Of a stretch of 64,000 nucleotides of DNA, positions 25,060 through 36,618 are shown piece by piece. The notes beneath the pieces were generated by a model. The model searched no databases. It was not told the origin of the DNA and saw only the letters and a program-made list of their open reading frames with translations. The position numbers and the translations under genes were made by a program. Source of the stretch: Pisolithus tinctorius (Eukaryota > Basidiomycota > Agaricomycetes > Boletales > Pisolithaceae); NCBI GenBank assembly GCA_024663395.1, contig JANFAH010000001.1, forward strand, positions 2,170,001-2,234,000. The letters run 5' to 3'. Every line of letters starts with the position of its first letter. Positions within the stretch are counted from its first letter, which is position 1.

Positions 25060-25530
25060 TCAATGAAAAAGGACTTTATGTGGCTGGTACGCTCTTCTTA
25101 GCCTCCTGCAAGTCAATACTCTTCTTCTCGACCAGTAACAGGCATCCGGGAGAGTGATATTGAAGCAGTCGGAGAGTGGCGAATGCGAGGGACGCGATGG
25201 AAATCTTAGGGTCGCTGGGGTGTTGGCGACTTTGCCAGCCTCGCGTACGACTTCATCAAAAACCTTCGAAAGAGGTTCGAACACGTCCTCCTCAGATACA
25301 CCAGAGAGTATCGGCACCTTCTTAATCGCAGTCCACCCCGAGTCTCCGGACCAAGCATCAGCATCCTCCAACGAAGTCTTGATTTTGGCGATGTCGATCT
25401 GTCCACGAAGGGGTGGCAGGGCGGCAGACTTGAAATACTCAAGTGATGCCTGGAGGATTCCGCCTAGGTCGTTGAGGACAGCTGTCCCGTCAAGGGCGAG
25501 GTTTTCCGAATGGTAACCCGCTAATGACAT
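25060..25530 (-). pseudogene. N-terminal fragment of a fungal-type kinase-like protein
   Basis: The minus-strand frame starts MSLAGYHSENLALDG and contains SGVSEEDVFEPLSKVFDEV, which I associate with the region ahead of fungal-type (FunK1) protein kinase domains. That link is from memory and moderate. Near 25118 the frame slips by one base: DACY should continue LVEKKSIDLQEAKKSVPAT. That corrected frame then meets TAA about 25065, where CAA would fit. No kinase domain follows, so it is a relic cut to its first part. Confidence 0.45.
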
Positions 25531-26298
25531 CTGTTTCAGTTTAGTTAGGGCTTCAGAATTGGAGAGCAGAAAGGCGTGGCTGTATCGGACTGGATAATGT
25601 TGTCGTGTGTGATAGCGTGTCCAGGGTTTTAGGAATCATGTGCGCGGACGACGAGAAAGATTCCGTTTAGCAGCAAGGTCGGATCTGGGCGCGAATGGTG
25701 CAAGTCAGCGACGATGTGATCTCACTCCCGCTTTGTGTATTTTCCTCCCCTCTGGGGATATAACATCTACCCCGCCTTTAGACATTTATCTGTTCCTTTA
25801 TTTGGGTGCGCTCTCGGCTTGCAGCCTCAACACAGGGGTACCCGGAGGGCTTGTGTATGTACACGTGGATAGATACGACCACAGAGGACTACAGCTGACT
25901 TGCGAACCCCTCCCCGTCTGAGACCTGACAAAAAAAATCAGACGCGGGTTCAAACGGATGCGAGATGCGGAGGAGCCCTCAGCGGACACGGGTAAAATCA
26001 TTGCCAGCGTGCGGTGCACGCCGTGCTCTTGGTAATTCTAGAACAATATTTTTGTCGATTCATCTTCGAACGAGCGGACCAATGCCTTCCCAGGAAAAGA
26101 CGGACTACCCACGGTTACAGGAACTAGAAATCTTTTTCACAATGCCCACTCGCACATTGCAACGTTGCATTCCTGTTGACGGGATAATGGTGCGAGCCAA
26201 CAAAACTCCGGATTAGCTAAGCCAAGATGACCTTCATATAGCGGCTAGATCGAATCTAATACGCCAGCTCATCGTCGTATTCCCGTTTTCTGTTTAAC
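25531..26298. other. Intergenic upstream of the peroxiredoxin gene
   Basis: No supported gene. The promoter of the peroxiredoxin gene should lie in the last few hundred bases. Confidence 0.45.
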
Positions 26299-27093
26299 AT
26301 GGCAGTCCCAACGATCGCTGTCGGTGACAAAGTGCCCCCTGGCACGTTCAGCTACATCCCATACACCCCAGAACAAGACGACGCCGTGAGTCTCACGTAC
26401 TCTGCTCGTCTCGGCGCTTACCGGCTCATACCTGTCTTTAGCTCGTGTGTGGTATCCGTATGTTTTTATTTACAAATCTGAAAGCAAACTTCCTCACCTT
26501 GATGCGACGTTTTCAGCGACCACTATCACCACCACTGATTTCTTCGCTGGAAAGAAAGTGGTGCTGGTATCCGTCCCAGGAGCGTTTACAGTTAGTTTCT
26601 CATTTCTTCTCAACAGTCTCATCATCAGACTTCTACAGCCTACTTGCCACGTCAACCACCTCCCCCCCTTCCTCGAAAAATATGACGAGTTCAAATCCAA
26701 GGGTGTTGATATAGTCGGGGTCCTTGCTGCGAACGACGCCTTCGTCATGAGCGGTTGGGGTCGTGTTGAAGGGCTGAAAGACAAGGTAAAGGAGTCCCAG
26801 GAGTTGTTCGGTACATTCATCTGACGGTATTGTTCGTCTAGATACTCGCGCTCTCCGACGGCAATGCTGAGTGGTCCAAAGCGCTGGGTCTTTCGGTGGA
26901 CCTTTCCAACATCGGCTTTGGTCTGCGCACCGCTCGGTACGCGATCATTTTAGATGACTTGGTCGTCAAATACCTCGGGGTACGTCCGAGTTGTTCCGAT
27001 TTATCCCCTTTGCCGACATTATCTGTCTGTCAGGTTGAACCTGGTCGTGGAGTCACTGTCTCTGGCGCAGAGGCCGTTCTTGAAGCGCTCTAG
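26299..27093 (+). CDS. AHP1: Ahp1-type peroxiredoxin (thiol peroxidase)
   Basis: Six exons give 173 residues: 26299-26385, 26442-26457, 26517-26590, 26639-26785, 26842-26979, 27034-27093. The product reduces hydroperoxides with thioredoxin. After splicing, the conserved order is DDALVCGIPTT, KKVVLVSVPGAFTPTCHVNHLPPF, VLAANDAFVMSGWG and a C-terminal VEPGRGVTVSGAEAVLEAL. The peroxidatic cysteine (TPTC) is residue 62 and a second cysteine (LVCGIP) is residue 32; yeast Ahp1 uses Cys62 and Cys31. The second exon is only 16 nt and carries Cys32. All introns are 48-59 nt and GT-AG. A broken partial duplicate lies 2.7 kb upstream. It is probably cytosolic, as no targeting signal is seen. Confidence 0.92.
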
Positions 27094-27388
27094 GATGTTG
27101 CTGGAAGTCCCGGTCGAACGAATGTATTTTAAGGTTCCTGTATAGTACAATGGAATGCCAACATCCCCCGTCGCAATCTCGAGAGACCAGTCCCCGTAGT
27201 CGATCCCTTCTTTTCGTCCCGCTGTCGCTGTTGGTGTCTGTGTACGCGCTCCTCTGTCACGTGACCGAGTTTTGTTGATAGCCAGATAAAGTTCAGGACA
27301 TGCAATTAGGGTCAAGTTGAAGCGCGTCTCCTCCCCCCCCTCCCACTAACCTGTTTACTTGTCCCCCCCCGCCCACCCAGAGCTTGCG

Positions 27389-28182
27389 ATGCCCCGCAAA
27401 CCAGCCGCAGCCGCCACAGGTGCACCTGCAGAACCAAGGCGTTCCACTCGCATAAAAGAGCAGCCAAAGCCTGATCCTCCCGCGAGGAAACCAACCGCCA
27501 AGCCCCGCGTGAAGAAGGCCAAACCTGCCGCCGATGGGCATGATGGAGAGGCCACTGCAGACGGCGAGAAAGAGTCCAAACCGAAATCCGCCAGAGGTAA
27601 GAAACGTTCTGTAACAGAGAAGGACGTGGAGGAAGAGGAAGAGGAAGATGTCGCTGCCCCCGAGGACGGGGCCGAAGCCCCCCCAGCGAAAAAGGTGTGC
27701 TGCATGCATATCGCGTGCTCGCCTTCCCCTAAACTCGTGTGAATGCTGATCTGGTCCACATGATAAGGCCAAACCTGATTCCAGGGCTGTTGCCAAACCT
27801 GCGTCCAAGGCCGACGCGAAGCCATCATCTAAAGCTAGCCCCGCATCCAAAGCGGCACCCTCTAAGCCAGTCTCTAAGACAGCTCCGAAACCCGCATCTA
27901 GGGCTGCGTCAGCCAGACCAGCCTCCAGGGCAGAAAAACCGGCATCACGTGCATCAGCGAAACCTGCGTCGACGAATGCCAAGAAACCCGCCTCAAGAGC
28001 TGGCTCTAAGAAGCCAGCATCCAATGTATTATTTTTCGCTTCCTCTTTGCTGTCGAAACGAATTGGTGACACCATTTTTCCAGGCTGAGGCCCCCACGGA
28101 TGAAAACCAGGCTCCAGCACCCGCAGCAGAAACAATCGCAGAAGACCCCGAAGCGGAAGCCGCTGCAGAAGCAGAGGCATAA
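27389..28182 (+). CDS. Basic KPAS-repeat, chromatin-like protein with acidic tail
   Basis: Three exons (27389-27694, 27768-28025, 28084-28182) give 220 residues. The N-terminus has RRSTRIKEQPKP and many Lys/Pro/Ala; an acidic run of seven glutamates lies near residue 80. The middle exon is a degenerate repeat of KPASKA/KPASRA-type units, like the tails of linker histones and HMG proteins. The C-terminus is Ala/Glu-rich and acidic. Nuclear, DNA-associated function is inferred from composition only; no globular domain is seen. Long C runs precede the ATG. A 295-codon open frame on the opposite strand is a by-product of the Ala/Pro-rich codons. Confidence 0.65.
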
Positions 28183-30643
28183 GGATCAGTAAATTAATAT
28201 TTTTTTCCGCCGTATTCTTCCATTTCTCACGAGATGGAAGTATTAAATTTTAGGAAGCTTATCGGGTGTCGATGGCAGTTCCTTTGCTATAGTGAAGACA
28301 ATTGCAAAAGAGTGTACACTCCGTCCGTGTCCTGTGTACTATCGTCGACGACTTGTATCCCGCCCTTTTTCTTGTTACCCGCACCACTCCCGCCGACGTC
28401 TAAAATATCTCTTATCCCTTGCATTGTCTCCGTCGTTATTTCTCGAGTGTTGTTTGTCATCGATTCTGCTATCGTACCACGTTACATATAGATCTTCCGG
28501 CGCACGCTTGTGTAGCAAGTCTATTGGAGGATCCTTCTTTTTCTTCTTCCCCCCTTCTGCCATGATCTCTCGAGTTGCACCTTCCTATGTATGCCTACTC
28601 TAGGTTTGTTTTTGGTGTTTCATTTATGTATGATGGTTGGTTCATTCACTTTACATATGCCACTTGGATGCGTTGTAAATAGCTGCCGCCATATGCATAT
28701 GCGTGTTGTTAATGAGATCGCGATGGACCCGCTATCGTACATAAGTCGACGAACGTGCTCTTATAAATTATTTTGCCACAGAATTACCAGAGAACAATAT
28801 CGTTTACCCGGCGGTCACATCAACGTACATAGGTGGATGGGCTGGGAAGGCATGCGGGGCCCACTAAGTCAATATGCACAATTGGGATCCGTGATGACCT
28901 GGAACAAACTCTGGGGATGCTGAAACTCCGAGACTAGCAGCCCCACAAAAGACCTCCGCGCCATGGGTATGAGAGACTAGGACCCAAAAGGTAGATATGA
29001 GAACATAGACGCACATCGCACAATGGCACGGACAATACGATGTAGGTAAGGTTAACGCATGTAGTGACCTCTACAAGGGTTGTGCAGCTTCTATCACAGC
29101 CTCGTGGTGGACATACCTTGGAACTGCGGCGGAATTAGGCGAAGGGGGATTCAAGTAGCCATCGCATGGCTGCAGCAGAGTTGGATGGAGTCGAGGTCTT
29201 AACGATGGAACCAAATCATTCCCGCGTGAGGAGACAGAGGCTATGTCTGTATACAAATATGCCGACGCTAGTCTCCCTTGGGTAGACCGTTGAGAAGTCG
29301 AACGGATGTTTGTTATACAGTCAACAAGTACATACGTGCATCCAGTCCAGAAGCAAGGATTCTTTCATGGTCGAGGCAGATGTACATAGTTGAACTTCAC
29401 AATTCGGGTGGAGTTTCTACCCGAGATCCTTCCATTGCTCCGCGCTTTCTCGCTCGAATAGGTACGATAATCACGATACCGTTGTCGTGGATTTTGTACG
29501 GGTCCCGAGAGTATGTACTTGATCACATGGGCGTTTATCTATATAGGTGAAACAACGACCGTGGCATGCACCCGAAAACAAGAGTGCCAGTTAATAATGA
29601 AACTATCGAAGAGAATGGTGGAAGAAGCACATACGAACGTACAACTCACTCCATACCCATAGCCCCCCGTCGCACTATGCCGGGGGGAACTAAGTTGGCT
29701 GTCCACGATTCCAGTCGGCTATGTAGTATGGACGCCGGGTAGACGGGGTTTTGCAGATGGCAAAACACGTTGGTCTTATCGGACGCCACGACTGGTTCGT
29801 CGATCTCCACACTCCATGTAATGTACAGGTCTATGGGTGCGCTGAAGCTAGCACGAGGTAAATAGCAGCGTTTCAGATCCATAGTCTGGTTTTTCACAGG
29901 TTTAGCGCATACCCGCAGAGCTTTCGACTGCGGGGAGGGTTTTGTGTATGCTGTTTGCTGTGAACGATTCGAGCCTTGGTCCAAGAGGGCTAGAAAACTT
30001 TGCACCTAGGCTTGATCTAGGCTCCACGCGTTTCGTGGAGCGCAGAATCATGGCATGCCAATCATAGGCAGCCTGACCTCCATGGCTCTGGTGAATGTAT
30101 GGCTGAGATCATGGCTGGCCCGCTGAGCTTGCCATCTCGAGAATTGTCAAGCACGGATGCGTTATTGCTTCAGCCCTGCAGCCGTGGCTAAACGTTTCAC
30201 AGCCTTGGCTTGATGCGAAGTGCCACTGGCAGTGCAAAGGAGAGTCGCTCGTTTTGTCACCGAGCCTGACGGTAATCATACAATCTGTGGTTTTCTGTCT
30301 GGGATATAACCGGTGACCACTGTTGACACGTCGACTAGCTTGTAGTAGTATACATGACAGTGAATTTTCCATCAGAAAGCTTGGCTGTTGTCTTTTTGGG
30401 TTTTTTTTTCCAAGACACGCGTTTGTAGTGGTGCATAGCGCGCGGCGACGGCCAACAAGCACAGCTCTTTTGGCTCTCTGTTACACACTTACTTTATTCA
30501 CTCTGACGCACAACTCGCGCTCGTCCACTGCTGCTGGCTGGTTCTGACTGCTTTTCTCTTTCATTTCCGGTCCTTCCGTGCTGGCACTCGGTGTTTTAGG
30601 GCCCCCTCAGAATACCCCCCTTGTCGAATATACTGACAACACT
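28183..30643. other. Intergenic; one weak minus-strand frame
   Basis: No recognised gene. A minus-strand frame at 29646-30005 has protein-like composition (SAPIDLYITWSVEIDEP) and sits just after a CCTAG splice-acceptor-like site, so it might be an exon of an unknown gene. A perfect 8-bp hairpin (30021-30028 with 30034-30041) lies beside it. Confidence 0.3.
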
Positions 30644-33600
30644 ATGTCATTATTCAGGCGACATCCGCAGCCAGACGGACTCGTGGAGAACGACGACCAA
30701 GACAATGCTATCGACCCCAACCTACGTCTTCGTACCGTTCGGACAGCCGCCTCGACCATCGCAGAGTCAATCCGTTCAGAACAACGGGCTCAGAGGCGAA
30801 AGACCGTCCGCACAAAACGGTCTCGTTTTTTCAGGCGCGAGAAGAGACCAAAGACAGCAGATTCAGCAGCCTCGTATGCCACTTCAGCTGGCCCTCACAT
30901 CCCTGGACAGAGGCGGAACATATACGTCAACTCTCCACTATCGCCTGAAGAGTTGGATCAGTATAATGAACCCCTCGCGCGGTATGCAAGAAACAAAGTT
31001 CGGACAAGCAGTAAGCATCGTGACGTCGATTTACCCCCACGAGATTTGAACTCATAATCCATCAAGGATACACCCTCGTAACTTTCTTGCCGAAGAACCT
31101 GTACGAGCAGTTCCACGGGTATGTTTCGTGATAGGAGTAGCCGCGTGTTGTTTACTAAACTCCTATAGGATAGCTAACATCTACTTTTTGGCGCTGGTGA
31201 TATTTCAACGTAAGCAGCTCGTGCTTAACACGTTCTCGCTTTCATAACCGTGTTCCGCAGTCTTCCCCGTGTTCGGCGCGGCATCTGCATCCACCGCTGC
31301 ACTCCCACTTCTATTCATCTTAGCAGTGACTGCTATCAAGGATGGCGTAGAGGACTATCGCCGTGCACAACTAGACGAGGAAGTGAATACCTCTGCGGTG
31401 ACGAAACTGGGCCAATGGCGCAACGTCAACTTGCGCTCCGACCCCCGACCCTGGTATCAGCGCCTCCTACGTATCAATCCGCCAGGAAAGATATCGAAGG
31501 GTGTTCAGAAACTTCGCGAGAAAGAGGCCGGCGAGGGAATGCAGGTGATACTGAATAAGAGCGGTTCTGGGGACCGGATAAGCTTGAGCACCGCAGACCT
31601 CAACGAGAGCATGCCCAACTTGCCTCGTCTTCCTGGTGAAGGTGGTAGTCGATTGGAGGACATACAAAGCATCGACTCGCACACGTATCCGCCAGGATTA
31701 CCACGAGCCGACGAAGCGGGTGGATGGGGTAGGCAAAACCCATCCCTTTCTAGGTATCAGCAGTCCGTAACTTCCCGGTCTTCGATTGGCGTCGTTGACT
31801 GGAAGCGTAGAACAACCGGGACCGCGCAATGGGAAAGGACGCTATGGAAGAAGCTCGAGGTCGGCGATATCGTGCTTCTGCGGGAGAACGAACAAGTACC
31901 GGCCGATATCGTCGTTCTGTCGACCTCCGACCCCAGCGGTCTCTGCTACGTAGAGACCAAGAACTTGGACGGCGAGACGAACCTGAAGGCGCGGAAAGCT
32001 CTCCGGGCGACGTCTTCGCTTAGTTCAGAGGAGGAGATCGAGAAAGCGTCTTTCGTTCTCGACTCAGAGCCGCCTCACCAGAACCTGTACTTGTACAACG
32101 CTGTACTGCGATACAACGACTCCACTACGGGTGAATCACGTAGAGAGGGCGTGACGATCAACGAGCTCCTGCTGCGTGGTTGTACCGTCAGGAATACATC
32201 TTGGATCATTGGCTTGGTTGCCTTCACTGGCCCGGACACCAAGATCTATCTAAATGGTGGTTTGACGCCGTCCAAACAGTCCAAGATCTCGAAGGAGACC
32301 AATTTCAATGTCATAGTCAACTTTATCTTCTTGGTCATAATCTGTTCGCTCTCGGCCATTATCAGTGGTGTCATGGACGGTCTTCAGGATACCAGCACAA
32401 AGATATACGAGCAAGGCGTCGATCCGACCAATTCCACTGTCTTGAACGCCCTCGTGACATTTGTGTAAGTCGACTTCTAAACGGTGTGGAAATGGATCGA
32501 GACGTTAACGGTATTGCAGCTCTTGCTTGATAGCCTTCCAGAACATCGTTCCCGTATCGCTTTTCATTTCCATCGAAATCGTCAAGACTATCCAGGCCTT
32601 CTTTATCGCACAGGACGTTGACATGTACTACAAGCCTTTTGATGCCGCCTGCGTTCCAAAGAATTGGGGTATCTCCGACGATCTTGGTCAGATCGAGTAC
32701 ATCTTTTCGGATAAGACAGGTACGCTTACGCAGAACGTGATGGAGTTCCAGAAGTGCTCGATCGCCGGTGTTGTCTACGGTGAAGGCGTGACGGAGGCAC
32801 AGCGTGGAGCAGCCAAAAGACAGGGGTTGGACGAGGTAGACCCCGAAGAGCTGTCGCAGAAACTGGCCGCACTCAAAGCCGATATGGTCGATAGGCTTGT
32901 GCGGCTGTTCAAGAACCGATACGCTCAAGTCGACAAGCTGACGCTTATTTCGCCGAAGCTGGCCCAGGACATCGCAGATCGCTCGTCGCAGCAGGCGTCC
33001 CATATCACTGCGTTCTTCCGTGCTCTCGCTGTCTGTCATACGGTGCTGGCCGATAAGCCTGACCCTGCGACGAAGCCGCACTACTTGGAATACAAGGCGG
33101 AGTCCCCGGATGAGGCTGCGCTCGTTGCCGCCGCACGGGATGTCGGTTTCCCGTTCGTGGGAAAGGTCAAGGACACTATCGATATCGAGGTTCTGGGTCA
33201 GCCCGAGCGATACACGCTTCTCCAGACGCTCGAGTTTAACAGTACGAGGAAGCGGATGAGTGTCATCGTTCGCGCACCTGACGGCAGGATCATTCTGTAC
33301 TGCAAGGGTGCCGACACCGTCGTCTACGAGCGGCTTTCGCCCGATGTCGATCCAGCGTTGAAGGAGAAAACAACCAAAGACATGGACATGTTCGCGAATG
33401 GTGGTCTGAGGACGTTGTGTGTTGCGTATAGGATCCTGAGGGAGGATGAGTTTTTATCGTGGCTGAGGATCTACGAAGCGGCGGCTGCCGCAACTGAGAA
33501 CAGGGACGAAGAGATCGAGAAGGCTGCGTCTGAGATTGAGCAGTCTCTTTTGATCCTGGGAGCCACGGCTTTGGAAGACAAGCTACAGGAAGGGGTTCCA

Positions 33601-36019
33601 GAGGCTATCGAAACACTCCATCGCGCGGGTATCAAGCTGTGGATTCTTACCGGTCAGTTGTAGCCCCCGGCGGCGAATTACGCACATCTGACCCTTTTTT
33701 AGGTGACAAACTCCAGACAGCTATCGAGATCGGTGTGTGATGGCAAAGTTTACTAGGCTCCACTTTTTTCCGCTGACCATTCGTGTAGGCTTCAGTTGCA
33801 ACCTTCTGAAACAGGACATGGAGATCATGATCCTTTCAGCCGACTCCCCAGAAGAGGCACGGGCGCAAATAGAAGCGGGTCTGAACAAGATTTCCTCGGT
33901 ATTGGGGCCGCCGTCTTGGGATCCAAAGAAGCGTGGTTTCGTGCCAGGGGCGCAAGCTGCTTTTGCCGTTGTCATCGATGGCGAAACCCTGCGGCATGCG
34001 CTGTTGCCGGATATTAAGCCCCTATTCCTTAATCTCGGTACGCAGTGTGAAACTGTGGTTTGCTGTCGCGTGTCCCCTGCGCAGAAGGCACTTACCGTGA
34101 AGCTGGTGGGTCATCCCATGCACCCACTTCGGGATTCGCGTTCTGATGTCTTTGGGTAGGTCAAGGAAGGGCGCAAGGCCATGACCTTATCGATCGGTGA
34201 TGGCGCGAACGATGTGGCGATGATTCAAGAAGCTAATGTGGGCTGTGGTCTGCTTGGGCATGAGGGTTCACAAGCCGCTATGTCGGCAGACTACGCGTTC
34301 GGCCAGTTCAGATTCTTGACGAAATTATTACTTGTGCATGGCCGATGGTCTTACCAACGAATTGCTGACATGCATAGCAATTTCTTCTACAAGGTAAGTT
34401 CGAGATTCTCAATCACAAAAAGAATCCCGTTAAACACAGTGTGTAGACTGTCATGTGGACGTTGGCTATGTTCTGGTTCTTGCCCTTCTGCTAGTGAGTC
34501 TAACTTTCCTTGGACTACTGTTGTCGCTTATATGGACTCCTTCTAGCTTCGACGCCACATATTTGTATGACTATAGCTTCATTCTGCTCTACAACCTGGT
34601 CTTTACCGCGCTTCCCGTGATCGTTCTGGGAGGTAGGGCTTCCTTTGTTGTTCTCGGTGGAACGTCGATCATTTATGAGTCCGTTTAGCGTTCGATCAAG
34701 ATGTTAACGCTAAAGCGGCATTGGCTTTCCCCGAATTATACGTCCGAGGCATTCGGGGTTTAGAATATACGCGGCTCAAGTTCTGGTCATTCATGCTAGA
34801 CGGTCTATACCAATCTGCGGTAGTTTTCTTCATTCCTTATCTGGCTTGGTCTTTTGGATTGGCTGTATCGTGGAATGGCAAAGGGATAGACTCGCTGGCC
34901 GATTTGGGAACGACTGTGGCAGTAGGGGCTATCTTTGCTGCTAACACCTACGTTGGAATGAACACGCATTAGTACGGTGTTTTCTTTTCATGCGACATTG
35001 ACATTCTGATTCCCTGTTTTAGCTGGACGTTTATCACCTGGATCGTTGTGATTGGATCATCTCTAGTGATGATCCTGTGGGTGGTCATCTATTCATATTT
35101 TCCTCCCGACAACTTTTTCACTACGACTGGGGCTTTTGTCGACGAGGTGGAAATACTTTTCAGCAATCTCGTCTTTTGGGGTTGTGTTGTGTTCTCTGTT
35201 CTAGTTGCTCTCGGTAAGGTGGCCTTACGCTCTCTGACGGCGATTATGACTGATCGAACACGTTGTTCCATAGCCCCGCGTTTCATTTACAAGTTCGTCC
35301 GGTCCACGTACGCCCCACTTGACAAGGATATTGTCAGGGAAGCATGGGTTGGTGGCGACTTGAAAGACCGACTTGGGATCAGCCACCGAAAGGCGTCAAA
35401 GAATAAACACTCCGACCTAGAGGCAACACCAATGTTCCGCGATCCACACGTCCGCTCGGCCTCCGAGCTGACCCTGCACCAAACCTACCAACCCACACCT
35501 CTTGTACCACCCACGTCTAAGCCCGAAGTCGATGAAACATCACAGGATCGTGATACCCTCATTATGCCGTCTGAACAGGATCTTCTGGATTCGCAACCTG
35601 AAACATCACCACGTCTCTCGTATTACTCTCCAACTGACATCACAGCATCTTCACCCATCCCATCCTCACAGCCTCCGTTCTCGACTTCTGAACTTACCAA
35701 CAAACTCCCTACGTCTTCTCCTACACACCTATCTCCAATATATCCTCACTCTCCCGGCCAGATGGCACCACCATCATCGTCAAGCAACTATTCACGACCG
35801 TCGTACTTGAGTCAAACTACGTCGGAGTCGTATGAATTGCAAGATTTATCATATCCTCCGACATGGACACATGACTCTCTGCCCGCGGGTGCCCGTCCAC
35901 CATTATCGGGCGCCGAATCATTAGCCGGTGATGGTCGATACCGGCCAGAACAGGCAGTTGTTGCACCAGACGCCAGCTCGGAGGAATCCCGGTCATGGTA
36001 TGGAGGTCGTGCACTATGA
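30644..36019 (+). CDS. DNF1: P4-ATPase, phospholipid flippase, Dnf1/2 type
   Basis: Thirteen exons: 30644-31010, 31067-31118, 31169-31209, 31261-32464, 32520-33652, 33703-33732, 33789-34105, 34160-34393, 34447-34493, 34547-34632, 34689-34971, 35023-35213, 35274-36019. They sum to 4731 nt (1576 residues), near the size of yeast Dnf1. It moves phospholipids to the cytosolic leaflet using ATP. Motifs: [60 protein letters not shown] (phosphorylated Asp619), SPDEAAL, KGADTVV and [13 protein letters not shown], then the last membrane helices with [23 protein letters not shown] favours Dnf1/2 over Drs2. Family enzymes need a Cdc50-type partner, not present here. The 60-nt intron 35214-35273 is stop-free and in frame, so its retention would add 20 residues. 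The C-terminal 200 residues are Ser/Pro-rich. The gene is intact. Confidence 0.95.
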
Positions 36020-36618
36020 GTCGAGGTATGAGTCATCTTGGTTATGATGTATCATAGAAGGGTGGTTGCCAGTATATGTCCCTCGCGTCACGCTCTGTTG
36101 TACTCCTTCTAATCCGTATTCTCCTCTTTCTTCTTCACTCGTAGCTGGGGCCTGGACTTTGAAAAACGGAGGCTTAACCACAGATATTCCGGTAACACAT
36201 ACACCGACGCGGACTTACTCCATCCATGCTGCTATTACAAGGCTACCTTGTCTATCTATTGTTATCATCTTCGTTTTTTATGCGCGTCGCACATGTGTTT
36301 CCATCTTCAAGGGTGAAAATGTTTTTTAGTGTAAACAGGCCGCTGTCGGTTCAGTCCGAGGCGGTAGTTGAATATCCGATCTCCGACCTTGACTACCCCC
36401 AGACCGCGATCGACCCCGATATAGATTAGCTCCAATTAGCTCCAACTCACATCAACCCCACCCTAGGCCTGTCACTTGGGTGGCTTATTATTTTGAGTGA
36501 CATACCCGTTGCTTTGTGGGCGTAATAGCAAAGACAAAAAGCAGGCAAGGGTGAAGGGCATGCTGGCCTGCTCTTTTTCTTGTGCTATTCCTCCAGGAAG
36601 CAACGGTCGTCGCCTTCG
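36020..36618. other. Intergenic, 3' flank of flippase and 5' flank of F-box gene
   Basis: No gene is recognised. An upstream first exon for the F-box gene cannot be excluded. Confidence 0.45.

Noticed and set aside
25262..25275. GGTTCGAAC as a tRNA B box
   Set aside because: It lies within the kinase-like reading frame; no A box or cloverleaf could be built around it.
27293..28180. 295-codon open frame on the minus strand
   Set aside because: It mirrors the spliced KPAS-repeat gene and includes its introns. Its Leu/Ala/Gly composition is what antisense of Ala/Pro/Lys codons gives.
32371..33081. 236-codon minus-strand frame inside the flippase
   Set aside because: It lies opposite conserved P4-ATPase motifs and crosses a real intron; it is a shadow.
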